DNA of 64,000 bases from an uncultured Collinsella sp. (GTDB taxonomy: Bacteria > Actinomycetota > Coriobacteriia > Coriobacteriales > Coriobacteriaceae), in contig CABRFG010000002.1 of the NCBI GenBank assembly GCA_902470095.1, forward strand, positions 1 through 64,000. The letters run 5' to 3'. The first letter of the stretch is position 1. Each line of letters begins with the position of its first letter. The position numbers and the translations under genes are program-made. Below are positions 1 to 8,827 of the stretch, piece by piece. The notes beneath the pieces were generated by a model, which did no database searches, was not told the origin of the DNA, and saw only the letters and a program-made list of their open reading frames with translations.

Positions 1-63
1 GCATGCTCCTCGGCGGGGTTGGTCTGATGGATCTTGTTGAACTTCCGCCTTTGGCTCAAATGG

Positions 64-95
64 AAACGGGGGACGCATCTGCATCCCCCGTTTTT
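64..95 (+). terminator. Rho-independent terminator-like hairpin
   Basis: Seven-base arms CGGGGGA and TCCCCCG are separated by about ten bases and followed by five T on the plus strand. It could end a plus-strand gene lying mostly left of the window. It also lies just past the stop of the minus-strand phosphoesterase, but the T-run favours the plus strand. Nothing else is identifiable in bases 1-63. Confidence 0.55.
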
Positions 96-102
96 GTTGC
101 GG

Positions 103-570
103 TTAGTCTAGGTCAATAAACTTGGTGCTTAGGATCTTGCCGTCTTTGACGAGCATTCTGGCCATGGTGGGGCCTCGGGTGCCTCTGGGGTAGCTGGCGC
201 TGCCCGGGTTGAGGACTAAGCAACGGCCCACTTGGGCTTCTTTGGTTACGTGGGCATGGCCGTTGATGGCTACGTCTACGGATCCCACCGGAAGGTCTTC
301 GCGGTAGTGGGCTACGGCGAATTTGAGGCCTTCGTAGGTAAAGAGCGCAAGACGGTCTACATCGGGGCCGTAATCGCGGTAGTAATCGTTGTTGCCCAGT
401 ACGGCCCGCACGGGGGCGATGGTGCATAGGTGCTCGTAGTCCATCTCTGACGTGAGATCGCCGGCGTGGATGATCAGGTCTGCGCCCTCAAGCTCATCCA
501 AGAGCGCAGGCGATAAATAGCCGTGGGTGTCCGAGATGATGTCGATGCGCTTGGCGCTTGCGCTGTTCAT
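103..570 (-). CDS. YfcE/MJ0936-family metallophosphoesterase
   Basis: This 155-aa protein has the calcineurin-like phosphoesterase motif order: SDTHG near the N-terminus, HAGD, GNND, and the late GHAH, all metal ligands of the binuclear centre. Small single-domain proteins of this type (YfcE-like) hydrolyse phosphodiesters; the physiological substrate is usually unknown. I chose the ATG at 570 because AAGGA lies just upstream and the phosphoesterase fold begins a few residues later. An in-frame extension to 621 adds residues that do not fit the family. It follows a terminator ending the upstream regulator operon, so it is probably transcribed on its own. Family assignment is firm, substrate unknown. 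Confidence 0.9.
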   Translation of the reverse strand: MNSASAKRIDIISDTHGYLSPALLDELEGADLIIHAGDLTSEMDYEHLCTIAPVRAVLGNNDYYRDYGPDVDRLALFTYEGLKFAVAHYREDLPVGSVDVAINGHAHVTKEAQVGRCLVLNPGSASYPRGTRGPTMARMLVKDGKILSTKFIDLD

Positions 571-607
571 GGGATCCTTCCGCAAAAAACGATTCGGCAG
601 ATACATA

Positions 608-658
608 CAAAAAAGCCCCACGGCTCCGCAGACGATGGGTCTACAGGGCTGCGGGGCC
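608..658 (-). terminator. Rho-independent terminator of the first LytTR operon
   Basis: On the minus strand a GC-rich stem (GCCCC/GGGGC core) is followed by six T. It sits directly after the response regulator stop codon and before the phosphoesterase. Confidence 0.7.
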
Positions 659-664
659 AGTGTG

Positions 665-1381
665 CTAGAGACTCAGGGCCTTCTTGAGCGGCACGACGCG
701 GCGGCGCGAAACCGGCACGCGTTCGTCGACGCCCGTAATGCCCAGCTGGATGGCGCCCGAGGGCACCGTCTCGACGTCCGTAACGCACGCCAAGTTGACG
801 ATATAGCGGCGGTGAACACGGAAGAAGCCAAAGTCGCAGAGCTTGGCCTCAAACTGCGCCAGCGAGGTCGTCGACAAAAAGCGATCATCGACGGTATAGA
901 TGCAGGAGTAATCGTCCTTAGCCATGATAAAGCGAATGTCGTCCACGGGAATGAGCACCTTGCGGCCGCCCTTTTCCACCGGGATACGCTCGATGGTCAC
1001 CTTGCTGTCCGTAACCGGCTTGGCGCGTTGCATGACCTTCTCGATCGCGCGATCCAAGCGAGCTTCCTCGACCGGCTTCATCAGATAATCGACGGCATCC
1101 ACGTCGAATGCCTCGACCGCATGGTCACTATACGCAGTCACAAACACGATCGCCGGCGGATTTTTGAGCTTATGCAGCGCCTCGGCAAGTTGCAGGCCCG
1201 AGGCACCGGGCATCGAGATATCGAGAAACACGACATCCACGCGACTTTCCATAAGCATCTCGATGGCGGAGCGGACGCTCGACGCCTCCGTGATCGTGCC
1301 GATCTTGCCCGTTTGCTCGAGCAGGAAGCGAAGCTCCGAGCGAGCCGGCGCCTCATCATCCACAATCATCGCACGCAGCAT
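665..1381 (-). CDS. LytTR-family response regulator (first copy)
   Basis: A 238-aa two-component regulator. The N-terminal receiver domain (about 1-117) shows the acidic pair in MIVDDE, the phospho-acceptor Asp in VFLDISMPG (about residue 54) and the conserved Lys in LMKP. The C-terminal half (about 135-238) is a LytTR DNA-binding domain, with FFRVHRRYIVNL as its signature. The ATG at 1381 begins the receiver domain, with GAAAGG about ten bases upstream; a TTG at 1402 is a possible alternative. It lies 72 bp downstream of a LytS-type kinase, its probable partner. About 5 kb away lies a paralogous kinase/regulator pair. LytTR regulators often control envelope, bacteriocin or carbon-uptake genes; the target here is not visible. 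Confidence 0.92.
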   Translation of the reverse strand: MLRAMIVDDEAPARSELRFLLEQTGKIGTITEASSVRSAIEMLMESRVDVVFLDISMPGASGLQLAEALHKLKNPPAIVFVTAYSDHAVEAFDVDAVDYLMKPVEEARLDRAIEKVMQRAKPVTDSKVTIERIPVEKGGRKVLIPVDDIRFIMAKDDYSCIYTVDDRFLSTTSLAQFEAKLCDFGFFRVHRRYIVNLACVTDVETVPSGAIQLGITGVDERVPVSRRRVVPLKKALSL

Positions 1382-1453
1382 AGGGATAAAACCTTTCGTC
1401 AACTAACTACGCCGGGCATCCGTCGCATGACGTTGAGCCCGTAGCCTTTTATT

Positions 1454-2797
1454 TTACTCTTGAATGTCAAAGATGCTCTCTGACAAATCAAGATGAAGGA
1501 GCACTTTGGTGCCCTTGCCCGGCGCCGATTCGACACGCGTATAGGAGTGCGGCCCATAAAAGCGATGGATGCGCTCCGAAATATTGTGCATGGCCACACC
1601 GGCGCCGCCACCCTGGGGAGAGCTGGCGTCGGGACGGGCAGAGCGCTCGTCAAACAGTCTGGCGGCGGTACCCTCATCCATGCCCACGCCATTATCGGCC
1701 ACGGCAATCAAGATTGCATCCTCGCCGTCTTGGTGAACGGTCACGTCGATCCTCAGGGCGTCGTCATCGCCCATACCATGACGTACGGCGTTCTCGACAA
1801 TCGGCTGGATCACGAACGCCGGCACCAGCGTATCTTCCACGTCCTCGGACACATCGAACGTCGCAAGCACGCGGTCCTCGCCAAAGCGGGCCTTCTCAAA
1901 GGTAAGGTAGCGCTTGGTCTGTGCAACCTCGCGCGAGACCGGAATAAGCGATCCCGAGTTGTCGAGCGTGGCACGATAGAACGATGAGAACTCACGAAGC
2001 AGTTCGCGGGCCCGCAGCGGGTCGGTGCGCGTAAACGATGCAATGGTGTTCAGCGTGTTGAACAGGAAGTGCGGGTTAATCTGCGCTTGCAGCGCACGCA
2101 CCTCGGCGCGCGCCGTGAGTTCCTTTTGCACCTCGAGCTCGTGGATGGCGAGCTGCGTGGACAAGATCTCGGCAAAGCCCGAGGCAAGCGCGTACTGGGT
2201 ACGGTCGACGGCGCGCGGGGTCTTGTAGTAGAACTTGAGCGTGCCGACGGTACGATCGCCCACCTTGATGGGGGCGATAATGCCGGCGGGGACTTGGTTG
2301 TGCGAGCCATCCGAGCCCACGACATCCACCATACGGTTGAACGACTGCACGATGCCATGTTCGATAACGTAGCGTGTGGCAAGCGTGTGGATGGGAGAAT
2401 CTGGCAGTAGTTTTTCCTCAAACTCGCCTGCGCAGGCCAACACGTTGCCCTCGTCGGTGATGGCCACCGTCATGGCGCGCGTCTCGGGCAAAATGCGCCG
2501 GCACACCAAACGCGCCGACTCCTGCGTCAGACCGCCCTTAATGTCCTCAAGCATGGCCGAGGCCACCGAGAGCGTCTCCTCGGTGTACTGGGAGCGCACC
2601 GAATCGGGATTGAGCGTCAAAAAGATAAAGATGCACAGAAAGATGCACAGCAGCGCGCAGGCAATCACCGTGGCGATCGGCTCGATACCGGTCACCAAGG
2701 CAAAAATAAAGTACACCAGCACGCAAATGGCGCAGGCAACGGCAATGATGCGAAAGATTGATATTGAACTATCGCGCTGGGCGCGGCGGTCGATCAT
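1454..2797 (-). CDS. LytS/YehU-type sensor histidine kinase (first copy)
   Basis: A 447-aa membrane kinase. Two hydrophobic segments (about 14-34 and 41-62) are followed by a GAF-like region (about 75-220), then the His_kinase motif with QINPHFLFNTLN (phospho-acceptor His near 243). An HATPase domain follows, with an N-box around IVENAVRHG and a G-box around ADNGVGMD. It lacks the many-TM sensor domain of classical LytS. Its start overlaps the stop of the upstream glycosyltransferase in an ATGA junction, so the two are probably translationally coupled. The regulator gene follows. This pairing suggests the system responds to or controls envelope glycan synthesis (inference). Confidence 0.92.
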   Translation of the reverse strand: MIDRRAQRDSSISIFRIIAVACAICVLVYFIFALVTGIEPIATVIACALLCIFLCIFIFLTLNPDSVRSQYTEETLSVASAMLEDIKGGLTQESARLVCRRILPETRAMTVAITDEGNVLACAGEFEEKLLPDSPIHTLATRYVIEHGIVQSFNRMVDVVGSDGSHNQVPAGIIAPIKVGDRTVGTLKFYYKTPRAVDRTQYALASGFAEILSTQLAIHELEVQKELTARAEVRALQAQINPHFLFNTLNTIASFTRTDPLRARELLREFSSFYRATLDNSGSLIPVSREVAQTKRYLTFEKARFGEDRVLATFDVSEDVEDTLVPAFVIQPIVENAVRHGMGDDDALRIDVTVHQDGEDAILIAVADNGVGMDEGTAARLFDERSARPDASSPQGGGAGVAMHNISERIHRFYGPHSYTRVESAPGKGTKVLLHLDLSESIFDIQE

Positions 2798-3981
2798 TCG
2801 GCCCCCTCCAGGATACTGATCAGTTGTGCGTCACGCCAAAGCCCGTCCATAATCTTGGGCCAAAAGCTCTGGAAACGCAGGTAGCTTGCAGCGTTTTGGC
2901 GCGCATAGGCCTTTGCCTCGCCGATACCATGGCGCCAAATGCGCAGGTAGCCCTCATGCTCGCGGGTAAACACGCTGCGGACCATAGCGGTCTTGCGCAC
3001 GCGGTCGTCGAGCTCGCGCGAAATCCACGGGCCCGGGTAGGGCATGAGCGATGCCGCCGTAACGGGAATGAGCTCCTTTTGATGCGCGGCGAATGTCAAC
3101 TTGGCCCGTTCGTAGTACCAACGGTATACATCCTGCATAAAGCGCGGTGAGCGCTTTTCGGACTCCGGAGGCAGATGGCGCACGGTCCACTCGTTATCGA
3201 ACCACACGTCGTAGCCAAACATGCGCATGTTAAAGAGGTAATCCAAGTCCTCGCCGCGGGTGATAAACGGGTCAAAGGCTACACGCGTAAAGGCGCGGGC
3301 GTGCAGGGCCATCAGGCCGCCGCACACGTAGTTGGAGCGCGAGATGCGGGTGCCCGAGACCGCCTTTTTCATCCAACGGTTGAACTCGATGCGCTTGGTC
3401 CACCAACGATGGCAGATGCCCGCCTTGTCCGTGGGAGCCAGCGGCGAGCCGTCGCGATCGTAGAAATAGCCGCTCTTGACCAAGATCGGCAAGCCCTGAC
3501 GCGTCTGCTGCCCCAACGCATAGGTCGCGCGCTTCATAAAGTCGGCGTCGATGACAGTCTCATCGTCATCCAAAAAGATAACCGCGTCATGCCCCAGCAC
3601 AGCGGCACAGGCTAGCCCCATATTGCGGATGGCACCGTAGCCTCGCAGGCTCACGCACTCGCCCGAACCCTTGGGCGCGATCTGAGCAACCCGGTCTGCG
3701 ATGCGCGAGGCCTGGGTGTTGGTGACAACGGTGACCTTGAGCGTGGGATGCGCGTCGACAATCTCGTGCACGCGCAGCGACACATCGGCTGTGGCAGAAA
3801 CGGGACAGACCACCAAAAGGATGATGCGCGGGATGTCACGTACCTGCTCAAGCGAGGCCAGGCAGCGGTCGAGTTCGGGATTGTCGGCGTTGAGTCGCGT
3901 CGAATGGTCATAGGTGCCAGGGGCGTTTGCGCAAGCGTCATCGCCCGCCCAATACGTTGGAATCACGACTGTGGCGTTCAT
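2794..3981 (-). CDS. Family 2-like glycosyltransferase
   Basis: A 395-aa protein beginning TVVIPTYWAGDD, typical of the GT-A nucleotide-sugar binding start. It has the metal-binding DxD-type motif in AVIFLDDDETV (about residue 138) and a later RGEDLDYLF motif like the acceptor-side ED of GT2 enzymes. No membrane helix is obvious, so it is likely a cytosolic or peripheral enzyme that adds a sugar to an envelope glycan or protein. A strong Shine-Dalgarno (GGGAGG) precedes the ATG at 3981. It is the first gene of a three-gene unit with the kinase and regulator. Family is convincing; donor and acceptor cannot be told. Confidence 0.85.
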   Translation of the reverse strand: MNATVVIPTYWAGDDACANAPGTYDHSTRLNADNPELDRCLASLEQVRDIPRIILLVVCPVSATADVSLRVHEIVDAHPTLKVTVVTNTQASRIADRVAQIAPKGSGECVSLRGYGAIRNMGLACAAVLGHDAVIFLDDDETVIDADFMKRATYALGQQTRQGLPILVKSGYFYDRDGSPLAPTDKAGICHRWWTKRIEFNRWMKKAVSGTRISRSNYVCGGLMALHARAFTRVAFDPFITRGEDLDYLFNMRMFGYDVWFDNEWTVRHLPPESEKRSPRFMQDVYRWYYERAKLTFAAHQKELIPVTAASLMPYPGPWISRELDDRVRKTAMVRSVFTREHEGYLRIWRHGIGEAKAYARQNAASYLRFQSFWPKIMDGLWRDAQLISILEGAE

Positions 3982-4004
3982 GCCTTACCCTCCCTGCAAC
4001 ACAA

Positions 4005-4042
4005 AAACGGGACGCCGCCAAACACAGGCGACGCCCCGCGAC
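4005..4042 (-). terminator. Rho-independent terminator after the MFS gene
   Basis: Minus-strand stem GGGGCGTCGCC / GGCGGCGTCCC with a seven-base loop, followed by GTTTTTG. It separates the MFS gene from the glycosyltransferase operon. Confidence 0.8.
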
Positions 4043-4152
4043 CTAGCTGATTCCATCATACCCACTTGGGCAAATCATTGCTCGCAAGTCGCAATGTTTA
4101 TTGCGGATAACCCCAAAAGAGTACCGTGGACAGGCACAATAGCCGCTCGCTC

Positions 4153-5412
4153 CTATGCGGCATGCTCTGCCGCCCGAGTCATGCGGGACAGGCGGACCAG
4201 CAGCATAAAGCCAACGATCAGCAGCACGCCAATGGAAAGGACGCCCAGCGACGGGTTGCCGGTCAGCGAGGTGACGACCGACACCAGGAAGGTGCCCATA
4301 ACGCTTGCATAACGACCAAAGATGTCAAAGAAGCCGTAGTACTCGTTGGACTTTTCCTTGGGGATAATGCGGCCAAAGTAGCTACGGCTAAGCGCCTGCA
4401 CGCCGCCCTGGAACAGGCCGACCATAATGGCAAGCACCCAGAATTCAAAGGCGGTCTTTAGGAAGAACGCGGCGAACAGCACAATGCCCATGTAGGCGGC
4501 GACTGCCACCAGGATCATGTTGAGCGTGCCCACGCGTCCGGCGAGCTTGCCGTAGATGATGGCGGACGGAAAGGCCACGAACTGCGTAACGAGCAGCGCC
4601 AGCACCAGCTGCGTCGAATCGATGCCCAAAGCCGAGCCGTAGCTGGTAGCCATGGAAATGACCGTGTGCACACCGTCGATATAGAAGAAGAACGCAATCA
4701 TGTAGACCAGCACGGTCTTGTTGTGGGCGATCTCGCGCATGGTGTGTCCGACCTCGGAGAACACACCGCCCACGATGTGGCCGATAGTGTCCTCGGGACC
4801 GCGCTCGCGACCGTACTTTTGCTTATAGGTGCGAATGAGCGGCAGGGTAAAGATGAGCCACCAGGCACCAGTGATGATAAACGACAGACGCGTTGCCAGC
4901 ATGGTAGGGACGCCAAGAGCGGGGCCACCCATGATGAGCGCCAGGCAGATGACGAACGGCACAGTGGAACCGATGTAGCCCCAGGCATAGCCCGAGCTGG
5001 ACACGGCGTCCATGCGCTCGTCGGTGGTAATGTCGGGCAGCATGGCGTCGTAGAACGTCATAGAAGAGTTAAGGCCGATGGTGCACAGCACGTACACGGT
5101 CAAAAATGCCATGGCGGACATTGGGATAGCCTGCGCCAAGCAAAGCACCAGGCCCGTGAAGAAGAAGCCCAAGAAGAACTTGATCTTGTTGCCGGCGTAG
5201 TCGGCAAGCGCGCCCAGAATGGGCATGAGCATGGCGATGACCAGCGAGGCGATCGTCTGCGCATTGCCCCAGGCGACCACCAGGTCGGCCGAAGAAGCGC
5301 CGGTATTGATGGCGTTAAAGTAAATGGGCACCACCGAGGTATTGAGCAGCACGAGGGCCGAATTGCCCACATCATACATAACCCAGTTACGCTCGAGCTT
5401 GGTGTATTTCAT
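4153..5412 (-). CDS. MFS transporter, UMF1/Atg22-like family
   Basis: A 419-aa integral membrane protein with about 12 hydrophobic segments. The N-terminal motif WVMYDVGNSALVLL is characteristic of the UMF1/Atg22-like branch of the major facilitator superfamily. In yeast Atg22 exports amino acids from the vacuole; bacterial members are mostly uncharacterised, so an amino acid or small-metabolite exporter is only a guess. The ATG at 5412 has AAGGG upstream. It is monocistronic: a terminator follows it, and a separate gene ends 101 bp upstream. Confidence 0.88.
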   Translation of the reverse strand: MKYTKLERNWVMYDVGNSALVLLNTSVVPIYFNAINTGASSADLVVAWGNAQTIASLVIAMLMPILGALADYAGNKIKFFLGFFFTGLVLCLAQAIPMSAMAFLTVYVLCTIGLNSSMTFYDAMLPDITTDERMDAVSSSGYAWGYIGSTVPFVICLALIMGGPALGVPTMLATRLSFIITGAWWLIFTLPLIRTYKQKYGRERGPEDTIGHIVGGVFSEVGHTMREIAHNKTVLVYMIAFFFYIDGVHTVISMATSYGSALGIDSTQLVLALLVTQFVAFPSAIIYGKLAGRVGTLNMILVAVAAYMGIVLFAAFFLKTAFEFWVLAIMVGLFQGGVQALSRSYFGRIIPKEKSNEYYGFFDIFGRYASVMGTFLVSVVTSLTGNPSLGVLSIGVLLIVGFMLLVRLSRMTRAAEHAA

Positions 5413-5513
5413 GGACAGGGACCCTTCGTATTCGCCCGATATGCAGTTAGTTCATCGTACCCCAATTGTCCAGAACCGCCGGTAAGGATTCGGCAAAGGG
5501 GCACGCACGGGCC

Positions 5514-6458
5514 CTATTCCTCGCGGTCGAACTCCTCATCGGCTTCGAGCACGCGACCGCTGTAGTTGACGTGACTGGTCACAGCATCCATGTCACCGGT
5601 CTCGATAAAACGTGCGACCGTGCACTCGTAATCGACCAGCGCGCGATCAAAGACCTCGGGGAAACTCTCGTTCGAGACCTCGTCGGTAAAGGGATTCTTC
5701 CATGTCAGATGGCCCAGGTTACCGGTGCGCTCGGGCAGCTCCGTCGTCACGCGATGGGCAAGGCCGTCGAGCAACGAGTAGTCGTGCACCAAGCCCTCAA
5801 CCAGCGAGATCGCGCGCGTCTTTACGGAGCCGGCCGGCTCAATCGCGCGGTAAAGTCGCTGCATATTGGCAACGGCAGCACCGTACTCCCCCGCCGGAAT
5901 GTCAATGCCGTACACGCGTCCGGCAACATAGCTCATCAGCACGCCGGCCACGCGATTGATGCGATCGGTGGTGACGATCTCGCCCGCCGGCGGGTAATCG
6001 TCGACCGTAGCGCCGGCGCGTTTAAGCTGCAGCATCAGTACATCCAGGTCGCTCTCGATCACGGCATGGACCTGACTGCTCGAATCCTCAAGCTCTGAGT
6101 CGGATTCCACGATGCCAAACTGCTGCTCATAGACAAAGGGATGGGCGTTGCGGTCGAGCACGTAATGAGACAGCAGGCCCAGCGCAAAGGCGCGACCCAA
6201 GCTGGCGTCGCGCGGCAGCAGATGCGACACGCCGTCGCGCAGGCACGCGAACTGGCGAGACATGCGCGACCGATGCATGACCTGCGCCAGCAGCGTGCAG
6301 TCGGAAACACGCGGTGTCAGAATGTGAAAGAAAAACGGGTCGGGGCCTTGGTTGCCCAAGATAAAGGCAATGCGCTCTTCATCGGACGTGATGACGCCCT
6401 GCGGAAGACGGTCGATGCTTTCCTCGCCAAACAGATGATGGGTGATAAGCGCGGGCAT
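5514..6458 (-). CDS. Zinc-dependent phospholipase C-like protein
   Basis: A 314-aa protein beginning MPALITHHLFGEE. The pattern of LGNQGPDPFFF, then LGLLSHYVLDRNAHPFV, matches the zinc-dependent phospholipase C / S1-P1 nuclease-like helical domain, in which scattered His and Asp residues bind zinc. No signal peptide is present, so these bacterial proteins are probably intracellular and their substrate is unknown. The ATG at 6458 has a perfect AAAGGA six bases upstream. It follows the second LytTR regulator by 92 bp with no clear terminator, so co-transcription is possible. Confidence 0.8.
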   Translation of the reverse strand: MPALITHHLFGEESIDRLPQGVITSDEERIAFILGNQGPDPFFFHILTPRVSDCTLLAQVMHRSRMSRQFACLRDGVSHLLPRDASLGRAFALGLLSHYVLDRNAHPFVYEQQFGIVESDSELEDSSSQVHAVIESDLDVLMLQLKRAGATVDDYPPAGEIVTTDRINRVAGVLMSYVAGRVYGIDIPAGEYGAAVANMQRLYRAIEPAGSVKTRAISLVEGLVHDYSLLDGLAHRVTTELPERTGNLGHLTWKNPFTDEVSNESFPEVFDRALVDYECTVARFIETGDMDAVTSHVNYSGRVLEADEEFDREE

Positions 6459-6550
6459 AATGATCCTTTCGATTTCATTCGATGCCACCCATTATGCCCA
6501 CCGCGCGCCCATGCCAAACCTGCGATGGTAAACGACGGCATGCAGACCGT

Positions 6551-7285
6551 CTACGCAAGCCCCAGGTGCGACTTGACCTCGGCGGCACGACGACGGGACA
6601 CCGGTACCGTCGAGTTCACGCGGTCGAGCCTGAGCTCCATCAACCCCGTGGAGCCAATCTCAACATTGTGCACGTCTTCCAAATTGACCAGGTAGCTGCG
6701 ATGAACGCGAATAAAGCCCTCGGAGTCCAAGCGACGCTCGAGCGAAGAGATCGACTCATTGATCAGGTACGTTCCCTCGGCGCAGATGGCGTTGCAAAAA
6801 TCGGCGCGCGCCTCAAAGTAGCAGACGTCTGCGGCGGGAATGAACACCTTTTTGCCCCCGCGGTCCACCGTCAGACGCAAAGGCTGGCGCGGAGCATGGA
6901 TAACACGACGGGCACCCAAGGCTGCCTCGATCTTGTCGAGTGCCTTTGACAGGCGTGCGTCCTCGACCGGCTTGACGACATAGTCGACCGCATCGAGGTT
7001 ATACGCATCGGCGGCAAATTCGGCAAACGCCGTCACAAACACAACCACCGGCGGCGTCTTTAGGTTCTGCAGCGTCTCGGCAAGCTCAATTCCCGAGCGA
7101 CCGGGCATGGTAATGTCTAAAAACAACACGTCGGGCTTGTTCGACAGAATCGACTCCACGGCTTCGGTGACATTGCCCGCCTCGGCAATCTGACCCACAC
7201 GCGTATCCTTTTCCAACAGATAGCGTAGCTCAGCCCTAATGGGAGGCTCGTCATCAACCACCAAGATGTTCCAGCCTTCGGACAT
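6551..7285 (-). CDS. LytTR-family response regulator (second copy)
   Basis: A 244-aa regulator, paralogous to the one at 665-1381. The receiver domain carries VVDDEPP, the phospho-acceptor Asp in LFLDITMPG (about residue 57) and VVKP. The LytTR output domain (about 140-244) contains FIRVHRSYLVNL. It ends VSRRRAAEVK, closely matching VSRRRVVPLK of the first copy. A GAGGGGA Shine-Dalgarno precedes the ATG. It starts 38 bp after the second LytS-type kinase, so the two form a cognate pair. Confidence 0.92.
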   Translation of the reverse strand: MSEGWNILVVDDEPPIRAELRYLLEKDTRVGQIAEAGNVTEAVESILSNKPDVLFLDITMPGRSGIELAETLQNLKTPPVVVFVTAFAEFAADAYNLDAVDYVVKPVEDARLSKALDKIEAALGARRVIHAPRQPLRLTVDRGGKKVFIPAADVCYFEARADFCNAICAEGTYLINESISSLERRLDSEGFIRVHRSYLVNLEDVHNVEIGSTGLMELRLDRVNSTVPVSRRRAAEVKSHLGLA

Positions 7286-7323
7286 ATGTGCTTCCCCTCT
7301 TTTTCTCTCAATCCAACCGCGTG

Positions 7324-8715
7324 CTACGCCGTCAACGGCGCCGGCTCATGCGGCTCGCCGTTCAGCTCGACGATGACCTGCGTTCCCACGCCCTCCTGGG
7401 ACTTCACGCGCATGCCGGAATCTTCTCCGTAAAAGAAATGGATGCGCTGAAGCACGTTGAAGAGCGCCAGGCCGCAACCTCGCTTGACGGAGCCGTCGGC
7501 GGTAATGCTCTCGGGCTCCTCCAAGCGATGCTGCTCAAACAGATGCGCGCAGACCTCTTCGCTCATACCGATGCCATCGTCCTCGACGATGATCTCCAAA
7601 CCGTCATCGGTCTCGAAAGCCCTAACATGAATAGAAAGCGGCTCGGTCTCGCGCTGCGCGTGCTTGATGCAGTTTTCGAGCAACGGCTGCAAGATAAACG
7701 GCGGCACCATGCAATCGCGCACCTCAAAGTCGATATCGACCGAGACGCGCAGACGGCCGTCGCCATAACGAGCCTGCATAAGATTGATATAGCGAGTGCC
7801 CTGTTCCACCTCGTGCTCGAGCGTGGTGAGCGTATCGGAATCAGAAAGCGTCTGACGATAGTAGTTGGAGAAGTCGATCAGCAGCGACCTGGCCTTGTCC
7901 GGCTCGGTACGTACGAGTGACACGATGGTGCTGATGGTGTTAAACAGAAAATGAGGATCGACCTGCGATTGCAAGGCGCGCAGCTCCACGCGGGCCGTAA
8001 GCTCGTCCTGGCGCTCAAGCTCAAAGCTCGCAAGCTGCGTGGAAATGAGGTCGGCAAAGCCCGAGGCAAGCGCCGTCTGGCGCATATCGATGCTGCTCAG
8101 ACGGGGATAATACAGCTCGAGCGTGCCCACGCAATGCCCGCGCACGGTAAGCGGTGCGACAATACCGGCGCGCAGGCGCGGAAAGTAGCCACCCGTCTCG
8201 GTCGAGGCATCGCGCGAGAACACGCTTTGCTCACCGCTGTTGATCACGTTGAGCGTAGTCCGCAGTACCACCGGGGTGCCCGCGGGGCATTTTGCCGAGT
8301 CCTCGCCCCAGCTCGCCAACACCTGCCTGCCGTCGGTAAAGCAGATGGCAGAGGCGATAGTTTCGGACAGGATGATCTTAGAGGCGCCCAGAGCAGCTTC
8401 GGGCGTAAGGCCGCGCGACGTGTAGGCGAATATTTTTGATGCGATGGCGAGCGTGCGGTCGGTTGCGCTCGATGTGAGGTCGTCGGGAACGACAAAGACG
8501 TACGAGAAGAAGAAGCACAGCATGACCAAACCGGCAATGACGACAACGGCCGGAACGGGATTGGGATTATCGGTTAGATCCCAGATGAGCAGCAGGATAA
8601 GCAGTGGAACGACAATACCGAGCAAGATGGCTTGAACCACATGCTGAGCGGTACGAAAAACCTTGGTAGAGTTGTAGCTCTTGCCCAGAATCAGCCTATT
8701 GAGATCCACTGTCAT
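7324..8715 (-). CDS. LytS/YehU-type sensor histidine kinase (second copy)
   Basis: A 463-aa kinase with the same plan as the first copy. Two membrane segments lie near the N-terminus (about 23-46 and 55-78), then a GAF-like region, then the His_kinase motif SQVDPHFLFNTIS (His near 255). An HATPase_c domain follows, with LLENCIKH as N-box and EDDGIGMSEE as G-box. I took the ATG at 8715, preceded by AAGAAGGGG; the longer in-frame start at 8778 would place a hairpin in the coding region. The Asp in VDPHF replaces the Asn of QINPHF in the first copy. Confidence 0.9.
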   Translation of the reverse strand: MTVDLNRLILGKSYNSTKVFRTAQHVVQAILLGIVVPLLILLLIWDLTDNPNPVPAVVVIAGLVMLCFFFSYVFVVPDDLTSSATDRTLAIASKIFAYTSRGLTPEAALGASKIILSETIASAICFTDGRQVLASWGEDSAKCPAGTPVVLRTTLNVINSGEQSVFSRDASTETGGYFPRLRAGIVAPLTVRGHCVGTLELYYPRLSSIDMRQTALASGFADLISTQLASFELERQDELTARVELRALQSQVDPHFLFNTISTIVSLVRTEPDKARSLLIDFSNYYRQTLSDSDTLTTLEHEVEQGTRYINLMQARYGDGRLRVSVDIDFEVRDCMVPPFILQPLLENCIKHAQRETEPLSIHVRAFETDDGLEIIVEDDGIGMSEEVCAHLFEQHRLEEPESITADGSVKRGCGLALFNVLQRIHFFYGEDSGMRVKSQEGVGTQVIVELNGEPHEPAPLTA

Positions 8716-8744
8716 CCCCTTCTTACTGACGCACCCCATAGCAA

Positions 8745-8775
8745 TAAAGAGGGCCGCAAGCGACCCTCTCCATTG
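8745..8775 (-). terminator. Terminator after the amidohydrolase
   Basis: Minus-strand AGAGGGTCGC / GGCCCTCT stem-loop followed by TTATT, just downstream of the amidohydrolase stop and upstream of the second kinase gene. Confidence 0.6.
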
Positions 8776-8827
8776 CATTATGCAATCAAATACTGTGTTT
8801 TACATCAAGCCATCGATGAACGGTAGC

